Assembly (NCBI RefSeq): GCF_010015445.1 | Contig: NC_053118.1 | Coordinates: forward strand, 5,659,781-5,723,780 | Reading direction: 5' to 3' | DNA: 64,000 bases | Source: Perca fluviatilis | Taxonomy: Eukaryota > Chordata > Actinopteri > Perciformes > Percidae | Part shown: piece after piece, positions 1 to 12,317 of the stretch | How positions within the stretch are numbered: position 1 is the first letter of the stretch | Layout: every line of letters starts with the position of its first letter | Notes under the pieces: model-generated | What the model was told of the DNA's origin: nothing | Seen by the model: only the letters and a program-made list of their open reading frames with translations | The model's database searches: none | Translations under genes and position numbers: made by a program

Positions 1-880
1 AGCCATTTCTCTATCTGCAGTTTCCAAGGTTAAAGAAAGATAAAAGCCTGTGAGTGGTGGAAGTCCTGCGCCGGACCACCATGAAAACCCATCTGTAATG
101 TTGAACATGCTCTGCGCTAAACCTGCTATATTGTCATATCTTATTTCTGCTGCTCCACCATTTACTGCTGGGGCCTTCCATATCACATGGCTCGCACACT
201 GGTGTGACCTTCGCTCCAGCTGAGAGGAAATCAAAAAAGGGCTGGGAACAGGGGAAGAGAAAAACGCGACAAATAAGAACAACAGGAAAATAAGCCCAGG
301 ATGAGGTTGCAGATGTTAATAAAGCATCCTGACGGAGCAGTTGAGAGATAAGGTTTGCCAGTGTGTGTGGAGAAGGACTGTTAATCAACTTACCGATACA
401 CAGGTCTGATGGTGACTCACAGAGAATGGCTGCAAATGTTGTTTGGATTCTATAACCTGCTTTGAAGTGTCCTATTGGGGGCTGTTAACCACTAATAGTA
501 TACCCTGTGACCAGTGTGTGAAATATTCTTTGACACTCGGAGGGTCCCATGCCCTGTGTACTGTGGGGGGTACATCGGCCACACATCATTTTTCATCCTA
601 TACTGTATGTGTATGCAGCAAAAAAATGTTTTGCAAAATGGGACATTTTTCCATGTTCTGTCCAGAGGTTTGCAAGTGTTCTGCCTTTAAAAACTGTCCT
701 CTGTTTGTCTTTTTCTCTGGTGCGGTAGTCAGGGAAAAAGTATAGTGCAGCAAAGGAGGACTCAACAAAAAAGAAATTCAGACTAGTATCTGAATTTTAA
801 AGCTATAGTGCGTAGCTTCTCCCATGAGGAATTCTAAGTAATGACAACAAAACTGTCGCCGCATCCACATGATACAAGCC
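1..880. other. Unassigned interval
   Basis: I see no convincing gene, repeat boundary or RNA here. Open frames are short and lack recognisable motifs. Confidence 0.5.
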
Positions 881-1192
881 TTCCATGACTGGCTTATAAA
901 ATAAACGTTTCAGTGACACGCGGGACACGAACCCCGGTCTCCTGGGTGAAAATCCTGTGTTGTTTAACCCATCCACCACCCCAACCATCCTCCCTATGTG
1001 GAATTTCTGTTTTTCATACTATTCGCTACCGTTGTCGCTCTTAATACTACGTCATCTTAAAGCCCTGCGGAGATGCTGCTCTGCCCGGTGTGTTCCATAC
1101 AGATGCTGAAGGATGATTTTTGCGTCGTATCAGATGCTGAGACACTGACCAAATGTCCGTATTTTACGAGTTAGGAGTGAGAACAGGTTGTC
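881..1192 (-). repeat. Truncated copy of a tRNA-like, inverted-repeat MITE family
   Basis: This stretch is homologous to the right part of the element at 49974-50618. Both share a tRNA-like block (here about 917-990, minus strand), then a segment ending in an ACGAGTTNGGANTGAGAAC-type terminus (here about 1168-1190). On the minus strand the block contains a B-box-like GGTTCGTGTCCC and a TTTTCACCCAGGAGAC anticodon-arm-like string, closest by eye to tRNA-Glu. The matching left terminus is not visible upstream, so this copy looks truncated. It is not a functional tRNA: the acceptor stem is not intact. Confidence 0.6.
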
Positions 1193-4005
1193 AGAACAGA
1201 TCTATAACCATGCAGTTATCTGGAAATCAAGTCTGGACCCGGCCTGACGTGTTAATGTAAGTGTTGTGACTAGTAGGCTTCTGGGTATTATATTAAAAAC
1301 TAAACACCATTTCTTTCTGCTCAAACACCCCAAAATGCGTAATAACTGCCGAACCAGGCAGCCGCCGCAGCATTTTTTCATGACTCATGGGGGGCGGCAC
1401 GAGAACTTCAGTACGCAGTGAGACGTACTTGTGCACAGAAGCCATGTGAGGAAGGAAAAGGGGAGGGATAGTCAGGACAAGGGGGGGAACGGGGGATCAC
1501 AAGCCTTGAGCTTATCACTTTTATGCATGATAAGGATCTATCGGAGATCTACTCCAACTTTTGGACTGCACATATTTTATATATACAGTATATATATATA
1601 CAACATAAGTGAAAGAGAAAATTTCTCAATTGCACAAATCCTTCATTAGAACATTTGGAAAGCACACTTAAGAGAATCCAGTTATTTAACTATTGCAATT
1701 ACAACAGGAAACACTTTTTTTTTTGGAGGGAGGGGGGGCTCGAAGGGGGTCTCGCCCTGGGTGTGATTCAGTGTAGAACCGCCATACAGTAAGATCAATG
1801 AGGGTTTCAAATATGGAGAAGTACAGCGGAACAGCCAATTTAAGAATTTATTACTTCGCCCATGAACAAATGACCACCATATGAAAATAAATAGAACAAT
1901 GTTTAAAATAAATTATGTGACAAATGTGCCAAGGGACAAGTGGTGAGTGCAGGGAATCTCACCGACTTTATCTCACAAGGTGTCAACAAATTAGTGTTTA
2001 TTGCTCAGATTAAAAAAAACACTAAAGTTGTGGGCCAGACATATAAAAAATAAGCTGAGACTCTCTCTAAGGAGGGGAGCTGCAGATTCCGCTGATAATT
2101 CTCTGTGTGTTCATTACTACAATCAACACCTTTCACATTGTCACTTTGTCATTAGATTTTTTGCTATAATAAAAATATCCATTTATTAAGTACCACCATC
2201 AGGTGAGCTGTAGGCTCTCAGGTGAGCTCTAATGACACAGTGAAATGTCTGACTCTAAGTCCATGAGCTTTTATTAGCTTCAGGAAATGGTTGAGTTTTT
2301 TAGTCCAAATCATCAGACTGAAAGAGAGGACAGAGTTACAGAAGAAACAAGATCATCAAAGTGACTGTTCTGTTCTCTGCCTGGAATAATATGAAATCAT
2401 GCCACCTATGGGCATGTGCGCGGGAACATACTTTTGCTGGGGGGTGCTGCAGCCTAATGGTGAGTGTCCATATATGCATTGTTTTCACGGATGAGATTGC
2501 CCCGCTTCCCAGCATTGAACGCCACCAGTTTCTCTTCAACGACCACTGACAAGCAAAGAAAACAGTCTCCACCCTCCTACAACCGCGATGGCTACAACTA
2601 ATTGGACAAATGCGTCATGTGAGGCTGGCTGCTCGTGAATTTCAAAACAGACCATAATGGTGGCTCGTTCGGAATACGATCTCGTATACGATCTTGTATA
2701 CGATCTCATAGTTCATCGAAACGTGTTTGTGAAAACATTTTAAGCGAAAAATAGGCAATGCAGTTGCTGTATCTGTCTTCATTTCAGATAGACAAAGGTC
2801 AGTTCAAAAGATTTCCGTTCCTCATTTGCATAAAGTTTGCTGGATTCAGCAAATGAGGGGAGGCCGACTCACGACGCTTGGTTACATATTATAGAAAGAA
2901 AAAAACACTGTCTTATCGAGTAACGTAACGTTAGTAGCCATCTCTGTAGTATCAATCCATGCCAATAAAGTTTGTATCGGCTATTTGATATCACAAATAA
3001 ATCCCCATTTTCCGTTAATGTTCTTCCTGAAAATAACGACAGGTGCAGCTCTCAACTGACTCCTGTCTGATGTGATGCTGTCATGTCAGTTCGAAGGAAT
3101 TAATATAATTTGAAATATTTAAAATATTTTTACAGGCACCTCATCTGTTGAAAAAAAAAAAAAATAATAATTTTACACTGTCCCACTCCCTATCACCAGG
3201 GGTGCACAGCACTCCCACTTGGCCACTACAGGGAGCAGCAGCACCATCAGCACCCACCATCCAGTACCCTTGCCTATTGGATTTTCCTATGCAGGGCCAC
3301 ATCAGCCCCGACATAACGTAGCAACCCATTTTTTTGAAAACTGACAAACAACAAAACAAGTTTTGCGTTGAACACACTGTTGTGTGTGCAAGCACTCTGC
3401 CTTTTTATTACCACATATTTTTATTACCAAGTTTACAGACACGTCACTGCTGACTGGGTATCACCTGTGAAACACCCAACAAATGAAAGAAAACATCTCT
3501 CTCAAAGCCGTTGCACACCCGAGGAAACATGTTGTTCAATCAGGAAACTGTAGCAAAACGGAGCACACTGTTTGAGATTGAACGTGCCCTAGGTGTGTTG
3601 CACACAGGAAGCAGGAAACAGGAAGTAGGAAATAGATAGTTTTTAAAAGCCTCCCATCGTCAAGCTTCTCTGTTTGCCAGCAATGCACCAGCACCAGAAG
3701 CAATCACTTTCCATCCTCAGTTGTAATGCTTAAGAAAGCAATGGCTGTAATTGAACCTTTTTTACCATTGTATGCCTGTACTGAAGGGTATTTGTGGCAG
3801 GTGATGCATAAAACCATTGTATTTGTGAATGCTTAGTTAAGCACATGTAGTTGAGCACATGAGTGTTGCTGTGTAGATAGCGTGACTATGATTTGAAGTA
3901 ACACTAGCTGAGCCTAAGCATGTTGTTTGTAAGTCATGAAATTTATGTTTCAATGCACCAGAGAATTGGTTTATTGCTCTGCATGTCTTTGTTCGTAGCA
4001 TCTAA
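1193..4005. other. Mostly unassigned sequence
   Basis: It holds a short AT microsatellite (about 1575-1603), a few-copy repeat of a CGATCTCGTATA-like unit (about 2668-2710) and homopolymer runs. I recognise no coding motif. Confidence 0.45.
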
Positions 4006-6234
4006 TGTAGCTCAGCGCAAATTCTTTCAGGAAGACCTAACAAGTAATTAGTCCCTCCTAAGCGAATCAGGGCTGGAGGCGTTCACCTTCTGATAATCCA
4101 ATCAGGATCGGCCAAGGATCCCATAGGCCAATCACAGCGTTACATCACTGTTTTAAAAGCTGCTTCTCTCCCTGTGCTATCAGCATTTCAGGAAGACGTT
4201 GTTTTGCTTCACCTTTCACGGCGCGTCTCGGTTGGTAGCTGCTGATGTCTATCCTGGAGGACATCTCTCTCTTTCGTCATGCCGGATCAACCGGGAGCAA
4301 CCTGGCAGCATACCTTCTCCCAAGCGATGCCTCGCCGCCCGGCATTGCTCGGACCGCACAGCTAGCCTCCTGCCGCCCGACGCTCAGCTATCAGTGTTGA
4401 ACGCGACTTACATCGGTTCCATCGCAGCAGGGGGACCGGCAGGTTCGCATCAGCTGTAACATTAAACCCTTCAAAGCTAAGTTGTGTCATCGGGCTGAGT
4501 TGATATTTATTCATGGTGCCGCCACCGGGCACGCGGCCCAGGTCACTGCGGCTAGAATTCCGGGTGCAGTCTAATCACCGGATTCAGCCACGGTTTGCGC
4601 CGTGTCGGGGGGTTCCCTAACATAAACATAAGGGCTTTGTTTTCCTTTTAATACCTGCACCAGGTTTAGGCGTGCTCATAGGGAAGCACGTTATAGCTCT
4701 TCAAGGGTGGCTGCTTCCATCTTTTCTACGTTTGCTATTTTATGCTCATGCATTCAGCTGTTGTTTTAATTCCCGTGCGCATTTGCGGTCTATCAGCACC
4801 ATGGGCGTGGCCGCTAACGGTGGTACTGCACCCCATGGCCCAGACAGACTTTTCACATAGACATTGCATGGCGAGAGTAATGTCTCTATTTCAGCGGATA
4901 ATTTGTTTCGGGGTATAACAACTTACCAGCCCGACCACTGAAAAGGTCCTTGTCTACGACGTCACATTTTTAACATTCACAAGACTCCCATCCAGAATTA
5001 AGTTGGCATGATGAACATGCATAATTGATGCGTGCAGACCCACGGGACTGCGCACGCCGCGCTCATGACTGCTCTTCCGAGCTCATGTACCTAGCCGTAA
5101 TGATGGATATAGCTAATGGGTGTAAATCGCCTTGCGTTCTATTGAACCGTCATGGTATTATTTTATGAAGTATGATACATTCAAGGGATGTATGTATGTG
5201 TCAAATGAATTTCGGGATGCAATATTCATGCGTATGAATGCATGCCATAATAATAGGATAACATGCAAGAACGGTCATTCACGCATATACGAGTTGGGTT
5301 TTCGTACGTCCAACTGCTTAAATAGTAATGTCGGCTGTGTGGATTCACCTTTGGTGTGGTTGCACTTAGTGCAGTTGTGATGCTACCTGTTTATCTGGCA
5401 CCCAGTGATGAGGTGGTAACATGGTTTTGCCTGGTGGGATTTGCTGACGTCCGCAGCTGGCATGTGGCGAGTGCACCTATTCATCGCACTTATGGAGGGT
5501 TATCAATGCCAGCGTTCTCTGCACTATGTCTGGTATTTTGTTTCAGTCATGGCTGACCTCGGTGGTTGGTCATAAAGCTATCACGTGCATTGACTCACTC
5601 ATGGGCACGCAACCTCAGCATGGTTTGCCGAGGCCCGGTATGGGGATTCTCGTAATTGCTGCGCTTTCCGGACCTCGTTATATCGACGTCCTCTAGAACG
5701 CTTTTTCCATGTTGTCATCACAGCATGGAGCGTTGGGTGATGTCTCTCTGACATTGAATGCAGATGACTCCTCAGGCCTATGTGGTTGCCCGCAGACGCA
5801 CTCCGTTTCTCATCTTAGATAACTACTGATCGCTCAGGCATGCTAGCTTCCTCTCACCTTATACTCCCGAGGGTTCCTGGTCTAAATTGGGTAGCTATCA
5901 TTCAAGTAGTCTCATCAAAGCTTGCGTTTCCTCTTAGCTATCGGGTCATATGTTCAGATGGAGGCTGCTCTTCTTGCAGCTTATCTGAGTATCTCAGGTC
6001 CGTCCTGACGATTGTGACGTGTGCTATGATGTCATTGCTTGCTTACTATTATGCAACCGGCCTGAGATGCCGAGGTTTGACTCGTCTCTCTATTTTGGCT
6101 TTACCTGCCTCCGGCCTGAGTTGCCGTGTTTTATTTGCCTTTGTTTGCCGGCTGTGCACACCGGTCTACCTACGGGACTTAGTTCACTCTTGTTTTTCCG
6201 GGGGTTCCATCCCTACAATACGGAGCATTTTGTT
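4006..6234 (+). repeat. LTR-like repeat family A, first part
   Basis: It begins TGTAGCTCAGCGCAAATTC. The first 200 bases are nearly identical to 54218-54416. The downstream part contains GCCTGAGTTGCCG-type motifs that recur at 10655-11263 and 32515-32640. A TG start, a compact promoter-like block and the CA end seen in the 54-kb copy suggest a long terminal repeat. No pol or gag belonging to it is visible, so the class is open (ERV, Gypsy or DIRS are all possible). A hAT insertion interrupts it at 6235, and it resumes after the 8-base duplication at 10647-10654. Confidence 0.5.
4098..4160 (+). promoter_or_regulatory. CCAAT/TATA-like core promoter in family A
   Basis: Two CCAAT boxes (4098-4105 and 4128-4135) precede a TATA-like TTTTAAAAGC at 4151-4160. 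The block is conserved in the 54-kb copy. The arrangement is that of a pol II promoter inside an LTR; activity is inferred only. Confidence 0.45.
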
Positions 6235-7712
6235 CAGAGATGGGAAGTAACGAAGTACAAATACTTCGTTACTGTACTTAAGTAGATTTTTCGGATATTT
6301 CTACTTTACTTTACTATTTTTTTTTGTGGCGACTTTTTACTTTTACTCCTTACATTTTAACACGAATATCGGTACTTTCTACTCCTTACATTTTAAAAAT
6401 TGGCTCGTTACTTTAGTTTTGTACAAGAGGTCGTAATGTCGGAGAATAGCGCGGACGGCCCTCACAGCGCGCGGCGTGCGCGCCACAGAGAAAAAAAAGT
6501 GAGAAAAAAGAAAGAGAGACTGCTGTCCGGAGGATAATCAGTTGAGATGGTGTGTGTGCGTCCTTGAGAACTGTAAGTCGTATAACTTATGTTGTCAGTT
6601 AATGTAAGCCTGTTGTTGTATTGGTCTATAGTTCCTGCACAGTTAAAGTAGGTTAGCTAGTGATTTAGTTGTTTGTGTTCTTCACCTGTTAGCTAGGTTT
6701 CACATTGCTACACGCAACGTCATTCCCAAGCATCAAAAGAGAGAAGTTGACTCTATCCATGTTTTACAGACACACCTGGGGGGGGGGGGGCGAAGTTGGA
6801 AACCAGCATCAGCTTTAAATACGGTCCTAATCTAGTCCTCACTAACAAGTTTCAAATAATTTCGCTGGAGTTACATTATTACGTTATTATTTTTCACGTG
6901 ATCAATACCGAATTCAATCTAATTGGATGGGAATATACTGTAGGCTACGTTGCATGTAACGCACCACTACAAGACGACTCGACAGATTCGGCCGCATTCA
7001 TTTGCGGCAAATAATTGCAGCTTGATGGTGGTAACGTTAGCACATAGTAGTATGGACGGCGACATGATTGAAAATGAAGAAAACAGAGATCCCAGAGATT
7101 AGGCAGACAAGCAGCAAGACATTCCCAATCATCCCTGGCCTTATCTGAGAGAGATGTTTGAGATAGGCTAGGAGGCATCAAGTATGACTCCTGGCCAATG
7201 TGCTGTGTAACTCTAAAAGTATGGGGAACTTCTTAATTAATCTATGTTTAGTAATTCATATTGTATCCTTTATTTTCTTTCTATATTTGAGCACACACAC
7301 ATACATGTAGATTCCTTTAAATGTTAAGGGGACGATTAAAAAAGAGAAACTGGATCTGTGAATTCTCACAGAGTCACAATTGAATCCATATCTTGCTACT
7401 CAGTCAGAATCTTATTAAGCTGGAGTCCCAGTCTCTGTCACAATAATCACATATGTAAACAATGGCATATAAAGAGCCTGGGCCCGTATTCATAAAGAAT
7501 CTTAACGCAAAGAGTAGCTCCTAGTGACGAAATTCTAAGAAAATTCTTAGAAATGTGGGCGTTTACTCTTAAAATTAAAGAAAAACTCCTAGTAAAGAAA
7601 AAAGTAATTCAGAAAGAATCTCAACCCTTAAAAGAGGTCTTAAGGTCAAAATTGTTAGGAGCACGGATGAGGACTTTTAAGAGGCTTAAGAGTTTCTTTA
7701 GCAGAGGAGAAA

Positions 7713-8872
7713 ATGGCAGAAAGACAAAGGAGAAGAAATGTGCTGCAGACAATGGATGACAGTGAGTTAATACAACGCTATAGATTAGATCGTGCAGGGA
7801 TTATGTTTGTGACTGATCTTATTAGAGACGCGCTAACATCTCCGACACAGCGCAGAAATGCCATAGCGCCAGAAATGAAAGTTATCACTACATTACGATA
7901 TTTGGCAACTGGGAAAATGCAACAATGCAGTAGTGATGATTTGGGTCTGTCACAACCTTCTGTAAGCAGAGTGATCACACAAACAATTACAGCACTTTCA
8001 GAACCTCTTATTGTTTCGCAGTTCATTTCGTTTCCACTGGACATTCCCACCTTGCAGGCTCAAAAAACTGCATTTATGAATATAGCAGGCTTCCCTGGTG
8101 TTGTCGGAGTAATTGATGGAACCCACATCCGAATTATTGCACCGTCGGAAGACGAGGATGTTTACGTTAATAGAAAGAGGTACCACAGCATAAACGTTCA
8201 AGTTGTTTTCGGTGCAGATTATAAGATTGTAGACATTGTTGCAAAATGGCCCGGCGCAACACATGATGCCAGGATACTGGCAGAAAGTGGCCTGAGACAT
8301 CTGTTTGAAGGACGTCATATTCCAGCAAATTGCCACTTGTTAGGGGACAGTGGTTATCCTTGTAAACCATGGCTTCTCACACCTTACCTCCGTCCTGACC
8401 AGGGGTCACAGCTAAATTACAACAGGTAACAGTGACAACACATACACTTAATGTGTGTGGACTTCAAATTTAAGAACAACAAATGTGTTGCAGTAGTATT
8501 TGTAGGCTACTCTACTTCCCATAAATAACCTACCATTTTGTTTTGAAAATATCAACTGAATTCTGTTAATTTTCATTAACTCACAGAGCTCACAAGAAAA
8601 CACGAGCCGTAGTTGAGCGGGGTATTGGTCAACTAAAGAGGCGCTTTCACATTTTGCATGGAGAGGTGCGACTGGCACCAGAAAAGGTCTGCAAAGTGAT
8701 AACAGCCTGTGCAGTGCTTCATAACATCTGTAAAGCTAGACAAATTGCAGACCCTCCCACGGACAATCGGGCTGATGAAGAGGATGATGAAGAATACCCT
8801 CCACAAGGGAGGGATCTGTCCCAAAGTGGGAATCCTTACAGAGCTCAGTTTACTAATTTGCATTTCATGTAA
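7713..8872 (+). CDS. Harbinger DDE transposase (HARBI1-like), two exons
   Basis: I join exon 1 (7713-8425) to exon 2 (8587-8872). The intron has a GTAACA donor and a TTAACTCACAG acceptor, and splicing keeps frame to give 332 residues, a normal length for the family. A helix-turn-helix-like segment near residues 55-90 ([13 protein letters not shown]) precedes the nuclease core. The catalytic residues are visible: Asp in GVIDGTHI, Asp in LLGDSGYP, and Glu in [13 protein letters not shown] just after the splice. The enzyme would cut and paste the element together with its Myb-like partner in the nucleus. I see no stop or frameshift. The ATG at 7713 heads a basic leader (MAERQRRRN); an in-frame ATG (MDDSE) lies 13 residues on. 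It could be functional if the partner is supplied elsewhere. Confidence 0.93.
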
Positions 8873-9890
8873 GTTACTGTGAATGTAATATAAAAATCGT
8901 GACTAAACAGACACACCTTAGCCAACATTTTCATTAGAAAGATATTATGAAGACACAAAAAAATATTATTTGTTATTAGTTTTATTTTTGAGTAGCTCAA
9001 TTTTAGTTTGTAGTACTCCTCCTGTAGATGGAGTACTATTTTCTGCTGCTTTAGGACATCCATCTCCATCTCCAGTTTTTTGTCTACTAGGGATGGTGTT
9101 GGAGCAGCTGCGGTGGCAGCAGGAAGGGGAAGAATGAGGCGCGCGCGCTGAGGGTCGCCCCACCTCCGCGTTGACGGTCCCCATTCCTCTGCTGAAGGCT
9201 CTGTGCTACTGAAGGGAGAAAACATTTAATGTCTGTTATTTAAAATAAATGTAGGCCAATTTATTTTATTTTTTTTCCGTTCATAGAATGCCAGATAGAA
9301 ATGGCCTTTCCTATGTTAAATAAAAATGTGTCTTTATATTGTGTTACTTGGCTGTTGGTTTATTAAAATTACCATTTTTGTAGTTCCACCAGCTGAATCA
9401 TTGAGCTGTCTGTGCCCTCCTTCAAACCGGTGATACTCGTTTCTGAGTGACCTAAGATGTTAAAAACGGTTTGGGCTACTTGGGACAGTTGTTTAGCAGG
9501 TGGTCCCCCCCAAAAACAATACAGTGGACCACATGTACAGTAGGCTATACATATATAATTGTTAGAGATAAGTTTGCCGCCGTACAAAAAGTGTTATAGC
9601 ACTCACCTGTGCGTGAAGACTCCGCTTGTGTGCTGCAATTTCCTCTCTGGCTTTTGATTGCAACACATACCAGCGTTTCTCACAGTCTTCATTGGTGCGC
9701 ACAAGCAGGGGAATGAACCGTTAATAGTTTGTGCTATACCGGCTCCCATGTTCGCTTCTTGTCCCGTGCTGTACACCCGGCCCGTATTTCCTTTAAGAAT
9801 GGCCTTGTGTTCCTCCACTAACTGGGCTAACAGTAAACACTGTTCCTCTGTCCAGTTGGGCTTTCGCCCCCTTCTTGGTTTTGATTCCAT
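8845..9890 (-). pseudogene. Harbinger Myb/SANT-like DNA-binding partner, frameshifted
   Basis: The gene runs opposite to the transposase and its 3' end overlaps it. The first exon starts at ATG 9888-9890 with a basic leader and NWTEEQCLLLAQLVEEH, the first helix of a Myb/MADF-like domain. The rest of the domain (KRWYVLQSKAREE) is present but in other frames, so several small indels lie at roughly 9705-9790. A middle exon (about 9375-9515) encodes a QLSQVAQTVF-type segment. The last exon (from about 9210) encodes a coiled coil (DVLKQQKIVLHLQEEY). Partner proteins of this type help the transposase enter the nucleus and bind the ends. As written this copy is broken. Confidence 0.8.
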
Positions 9891-10654
9891 GTTTGATACA
9901 TTAAAACCAACATTCAAACCACCACTTAAATAGACATGCCATTAATCAGTGTAATTGGAAAGAGTGGAACGATTTTTATCATTCTAAGCCAATCAAATAC
10001 CTTTTTGGAAATTAACAGCATGGTAAAAAAAAAAAGGATTTATACACATATATAATGTGTGTGTGTGTGTGTGAGAATGGTCAAATAAGGAAAAATTACA
10101 CATGTAATTTCAAAGTGAAGGCTTAGAATAGACCCTTTACTTAAAATCACTCTTTTTTTCCTTCTTGGACAACCAACCAATCACAGTCTTCAAAAGATTG
10201 TGTCATACATGGCAACGGGGTCAACCCCGCCTCCTCACTAAGATAAAAGTTTTTGTCTTTTCCTTACTCAGAGTTGCTCTCAGATCGTTCCCGAATTGCT
10301 CTTAGGCTAAGACTCCTACATAAGAGTTTTTAAGCTAAATTAAGAGTTTTCTGAGAGGATTCTTAGATTCTTTATGAATACGGGCCCTGGTTTTTATGTC
10401 CACTGAAGTTTCTCATCTTGCACTCTAGTAACGTGTGTGGTCCAGGTAGCTTTGCATAAAAAGTGGTTGTCATTCGCAAGGCTACTTTTACTTTTATACT
10501 TTAAGTACATTTCAAAGCCTGTACTTTGTTACTTTTACTTAAGTAAAGAAGTTAAATCAGTACTTCTACTTTTACCAGAGTATTTTTTAACACAAGTATC
10601 TGTACTTCTACTTAAGTACGGGAAGTGAGTACTTTTGCCATCTCTGATTTTGTT

Positions 10655-11263
10655 CATATGGCATTTTCTATTTTCTATTCTCCATTCATTTGAAGATTAT
10701 GCTGGGCAGATCGCCTGCGCCGGACGACGTGCAGAGAATGTTAAAATGGCTGGGATTTTCTTTAGCTTGCGTTCGCTGGGAATTGGTTCGCTCTCGTTTT
10801 TGGGGGTTTATCACTACACTATGGAGTATTTCGTTCTTATGGCATTTTCTATGTTCATTATACTGGGCAGGATGCAGTGGCAGTGCAGAGGCTGATCAAT
10901 GGTTGGGATTTTATTTTGGTTGCATTTGCTGGCCTGAGCAGTGTATGGCGGAGATGCCGAGATTTAGTTGCTGGTAGTATTTCGCATGCTGTTTTGGGGA
11001 CGGATTACTGCATTTGTTTTCTATTTCCAGATGTAGATCCCATGTTCTCCCGGGCTGAGTTGCCGTACCTGCGGAGATGCCGTGTTATCCCGGCCTGAGT
11101 TGCCGTACCGGCGGAGATGCCGTGTTATCCAGGTCTGAGTTGCCATACTGGCGGAGATGCCGTATATCCCGGCCTGAGTTGCCGATGCCGGCCTGAGTTG
11201 CCGATGCCGGCTTGAGCTGCCAATGCTGGCCTGAGTTGCCGATAACCGAAATACGGGTAGTAT
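10655..11263 (+). repeat. LTR-like repeat family A, continuation
   Basis: The sequence resumes family A after the hAT target duplication. It contains a TTTCGCATGCTGTTT block (about 10980-11030) that recurs at 32640-32690, then a tandem array. It stops at 11264, where an AACGTT-type element begins. Confidence 0.55.
11046..11245. repeat. Tandem array of GCCTGAGTTGCCG units
   Basis: About three units of roughly 40 bases carry GAGTTGCCGTAC and GGAGATGCCGTG. They are followed by four shortened units of about 19 bases. This is a minisatellite inside family A. Confidence 0.75.
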
Positions 11264-11746
11264 CCCCACTAACACAGAACGTTTAGGGAACGTTTAGGGA
11301 ACGTTTAGGGAACGTTTAGGGAACGTTGGGGAACGTTAGTTTTTGGTTCTCTAAAGGTTAGTTCGAACCAAACCAAAAACTAACGTTTAGGGAACGTTCC
11401 ATGAGGGTTATAACGTTCCCTAAACGTTAGGGGAACCAACCAACTAAAACGTTCTCCTGTTTTTGCACTGTTACCTCCACACAACGTTCCCGTTTGGTTG
11501 TTTTTGGTTGTTCTGATTGCGGTTTTGAAAGGTTTATTTAAACCAGCTCCACTTAAGTTTTTGAAGTAGCATATAAAAGGTTTGCAGTCACTTGATTTAG
11601 ATTCACTCAAAAATGATTGGTCTTATAAAATCTAAGTAAGATAAACAACATAGCAAGATAATATATTTATTTTTAGGCTGATATCAATTTTGCTAAAAAC
11701 TATAATTTTGTGCTTGTTTTCGTTTTTTTAACTGTATTAGGTGAAA
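11264..11746 (+). mobile_element. 5' end fragment of an AACGTT-rich DNA element
   Basis: It starts CCCCACTAACACAGAACG, then repeats of GGGAACGTTT, and is nearly colinear with 55621-56070. Homology stops at about 11746. No right terminus (TTTTTAGCTGGGG) is found nearby. Confidence 0.7.
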
Positions 11747-11795
11747 ATACTTCTCTGTTCACAACACTGCCTGTCGCACATTCTGCTTAACGTGA

Positions 11796-12115
11796 AAAAG
11801 CTTAACGTGGTTTAATGTACCTCAACAACGATCAATGATCACCAAATGTATCATGGCCATATTGTAATCAACACTTAGGCCTGTCAAAAGAACTAAACCG
11901 AAATCCAACGATTATAACTTATCTCACATTAACATTTTCTTCTTCATTGGCGCCTATGACGAGGAAAAAGCTTGTGAGCTTGTGTGGTTACCACACAAGC
12001 TTTCTCATATTGCTCCTCATAACCACTGAAAACTGTCAAAAAATCAAACCAGAAATGTAGTGATGATTGATCGTTGTTTAGGTACATTAAACCACGTTAA
12101 GCTTCTTCATGTTAG
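11796..12115. repeat. Inverted repeat with GTGGTTTAATGTACCT arms
   Basis: Arms at about 11800-11840 and 12070-12110 are inverted copies. A further partial copy around 12240-12317 and 13908-13922 has been split by the Tc1 element. No coding sequence is seen. Confidence 0.65.
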
Positions 12116-12317
12116 GACTTATAAAGCCCATGAGAACCGTTGGGAGTCAACCCACAGCCACTCCGCTGCCCTGCTGAAAATGTGAAGCAGAAACGAGTCA
12201 GATGTCAGATAACGTCCATAATAATAGGACTTTGGGTTCGAATTTTTTACAGTTTTCAGTGGTTATGAGGAGCAATATGAGAGAGAAATATGGTAATCAT
12301 TGATCATTGTTTACGTA

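Larger units (their letters stand above)
7481..10386 (+). mobile_element. Complete PIF/Harbinger transposon
   Basis: Perfect 22-base terminal inverted repeats start GGCCCGTATTCATAAAG. The 3-base duplication CTG (7478-7480 and 10387-10389) fits the CWG-centred sites known for fish Harbinger elements. The 2906-base length and two divergent genes, a DDE transposase and a Myb/SANT-like partner, are the standard autonomous layout. It sits inside the Tol2-like hAT. Confidence 0.95.
6235..10646. mobile_element. Tol2-like non-autonomous hAT element carrying a nested Harbinger
   Basis: The termini are CAGAGATGG and, inverted, CCATCTCTG. Both ends are rich in AAGTACTT/TACTTAAGTA motifs typical of Tol2-group hAT ends. 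An exact 8-base target duplication ATTTTGTT lies at 6227-6234 and 10647-10654. Without the nested Harbinger the element is about 1.5 kb and shows no transposase, so it is non-autonomous. Confidence 0.92.

Noticed and set aside
2336..2572. Overlapping short frames on both strands near 2350-2570
   Set aside because: No motif, splice context or repeat support was found for either frame.
4199..6285. Possible host exons in the open frames of family A
   Set aside because: The frames lack recognisable domains, and the surrounding sequence recurs elsewhere in the window as a repeat.
11046..11245. CRISPR-like array
   Set aside because: Units are contiguous and degenerate with no unique spacers, and the context is eukaryotic.
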